Assembly (NCBI RefSeq): GCF_030063205.1
Contig: NZ_JASISQ010000002.1
Location: forward strand, 248,001-312,000
Reading direction: 5' to 3'
Origin: Arthrobacter antibioticus
GTDB taxonomy: Bacteria > Actinomycetota > Actinomycetes > Actinomycetales > Micrococcaceae
Length of the DNA stretch: 64,000 nucleotides
Every line of letters starts with the position of its first letter. Position 1 is the stretch's first letter. This document shows, piece after piece, positions 63,399 through 64,000 of the stretch. The position numbers and the translations under genes were made by a program. The notes beneath the pieces were generated by a model that worked only from the letters and a program-made list of their open reading frames with translations, did no database searches and had not been told where the DNA came from.

Positions 63399-64000
63399 TT
63401 AGTGGGGCAGGGCGTCCAACCAAAATTGCAGGAACGCAGCCCCGGCAAAGTCGTTGATCACCTCGTCACCAAGCCTCAGATCAGCGGCAGTCATAATGGG
63501 GTAGGGCTTGGCGGGAACGCCCTCAGCCGGCCGTACATCCACATGTTTGACCTGGTGATCCTGATGGTGGAGCCAGTCGGCCATGGCGTAGTCCGTGCGG
63601 GAATCGCCCACCGTGCGCCAGGCCTGGGGAATAATGCCTTGAGCTGCCAGCAGTTCAACTGCGCGGCTGGCCCCCAGATCCTTACCCAAACGCACTGACT
63701 CTATATCTGTGGAAATAATCGACGGATCAACGCGGTAATCAATACGGCCCGTTGACGCCGGCGCCCGGTGCTCAAGGCGCACAGCACCCAAGTCGTGGGT
63801 CGCCAGCAAAGCCAGCGCATCGGCGTCGAACGCTTCTTGCTGGGTCAAGTAGCCGCTGCTGTCCACGTCAACGTGCTGCTCTACGGAGACCATGGCCCGT
63901 TTGGTCTCGTCAAAGAACATGTGGCTGGCATATTTGGCGGCCACAAGATCTCGAATCTCATCGCCAAATGCTGCGGGCATCACAAGGGAATCATCCACGT
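63399..64000 (-). CDS. HAD-family phosphatase, C-terminal part
   Basis: The gene runs in from beyond the window edge; about 200 C-terminal residues are visible. Late HAD motifs are seen: the Lys in SVRLGKDLGASRAVELLAAQG and motif IV VGDSRTDYAMADWL. The motif I DxDGT is outside the window. The layout is like Cof/SPP-type sugar or cofactor phosphatases. Substrate unknown. Confidence 0.8.
   Translation of the reverse strand, partial: VDDSLVMPAAFGDEIRDLVAAKYASHMFFDETKRAMVSVEQHVDVDSSGYLTQQEAFDADALALLATHDLGAVRLEHRAPASTGRIDYRVDPSIISTDIESVRLGKDLGASRAVELLAAQGIIPQAWRTVGDSRTDYAMADWLHHQDHQVKHVDVRPAEGVPAKPYPIMTAADLRLGDEVINDFAGAAFLQFWLDALPH

Noticed and set aside
1-64000. Insertion sequence, prophage or integrative element
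   Set aside because: No transposase, integrase or phage structural gene was found; the MFS remnant and the repeats are the only signs of rearrangement.

Overview
The window looks like chromosomal DNA from a high-GC Gram-positive actinobacterium of the Micrococcaceae, most likely an Arthrobacter relative. The evidence is the order HAD phosphatase - TrmH/SpoU methyltransferase - class II fba - DUF3151 - purA, a small SRP RNA just upstream of dnaX, recR and lysC in the dnaX neighbourhood, many GTG/TTG starts, 4-bp stop/start overlaps, and sugar ABC operons with no ATPase gene of their own. Genus is an inference; no database search was possible.

Layout. 1-2.5 kb: end of a sugar ABC permease operon and its LacI-type regulator. 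2.5-4.2 kb: an unknown conserved gene and exodeoxyribonuclease III. 4.2-8 kb: a long non-coding stretch and a glycine betaine/proline ABC operon (proV-proW-proX) closed by a perfect terminator. 8-10.7 kb: an acyl-CoA synthetase and NAD synthetase. 10.7-18.9 kb: a hexonate catabolism island with a GntR/FCD regulator, a 14-bp inverted-repeat operator, an ABC importer, galactonate dehydratase, KDPG/KDPGal-type aldolase, PfkB kinase and mannonate dehydratase. 19-27 kb: pyrE, thymidine kinase, GNAT acetyltransferase, a wall-anchored alkaline phosphatase, a gene broken by one stop codon, HAD phosphatase, TrmH, fba and DUF3151.

27-32.4 kb: a nitrogen-oxide module. It has a DUF2249/hemerythrin-like protein divergent from a COG2345 cysteine-motif regulator, an NnrS-like membrane protein, and a three-part fusion of membrane domain, cupredoxin and copper nitrite reductase. 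32.4-41 kb: an MFS transporter remnant, fmdB-formamidase, purA, a nitrilase-type amidase, small unknown genes, a polysaccharide deacetylase and a DHFR-like/MmcQ/DUF1990 trio. 40.8-44.3 kb: purL-purQ-purS behind a PurR-box-like palindrome. 44.3-46.6 kb: an OhrR-like regulator with a 20-bp palindrome shared with two small related genes of unknown type, then a possible broken micro-gene. 46.7-51.5 kb: xanthine dehydrogenase xdhA-xdhB-xdhC. 51.5-62.4 kb: lysC, an ABC exporter, ilvD, an XRE regulator, recR, dnaX and the SRP RNA. 62.5-64 kb: a small membrane protein, tRNA-Ser(GGA), a 32-bp-period repeat array and the C-terminal part of a HAD phosphatase.

Most of the window is ordinary core metabolism. 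The parts that repay a second look are the NirK fusion module, the OhrR-like palindrome with the paired KFM/GPA small proteins, the 32-bp repeat family (array at 63.2-63.4 kb, single copy at 8.0 kb), the hexonate ABC operon, and two reading frames each interrupted by a single TAA.
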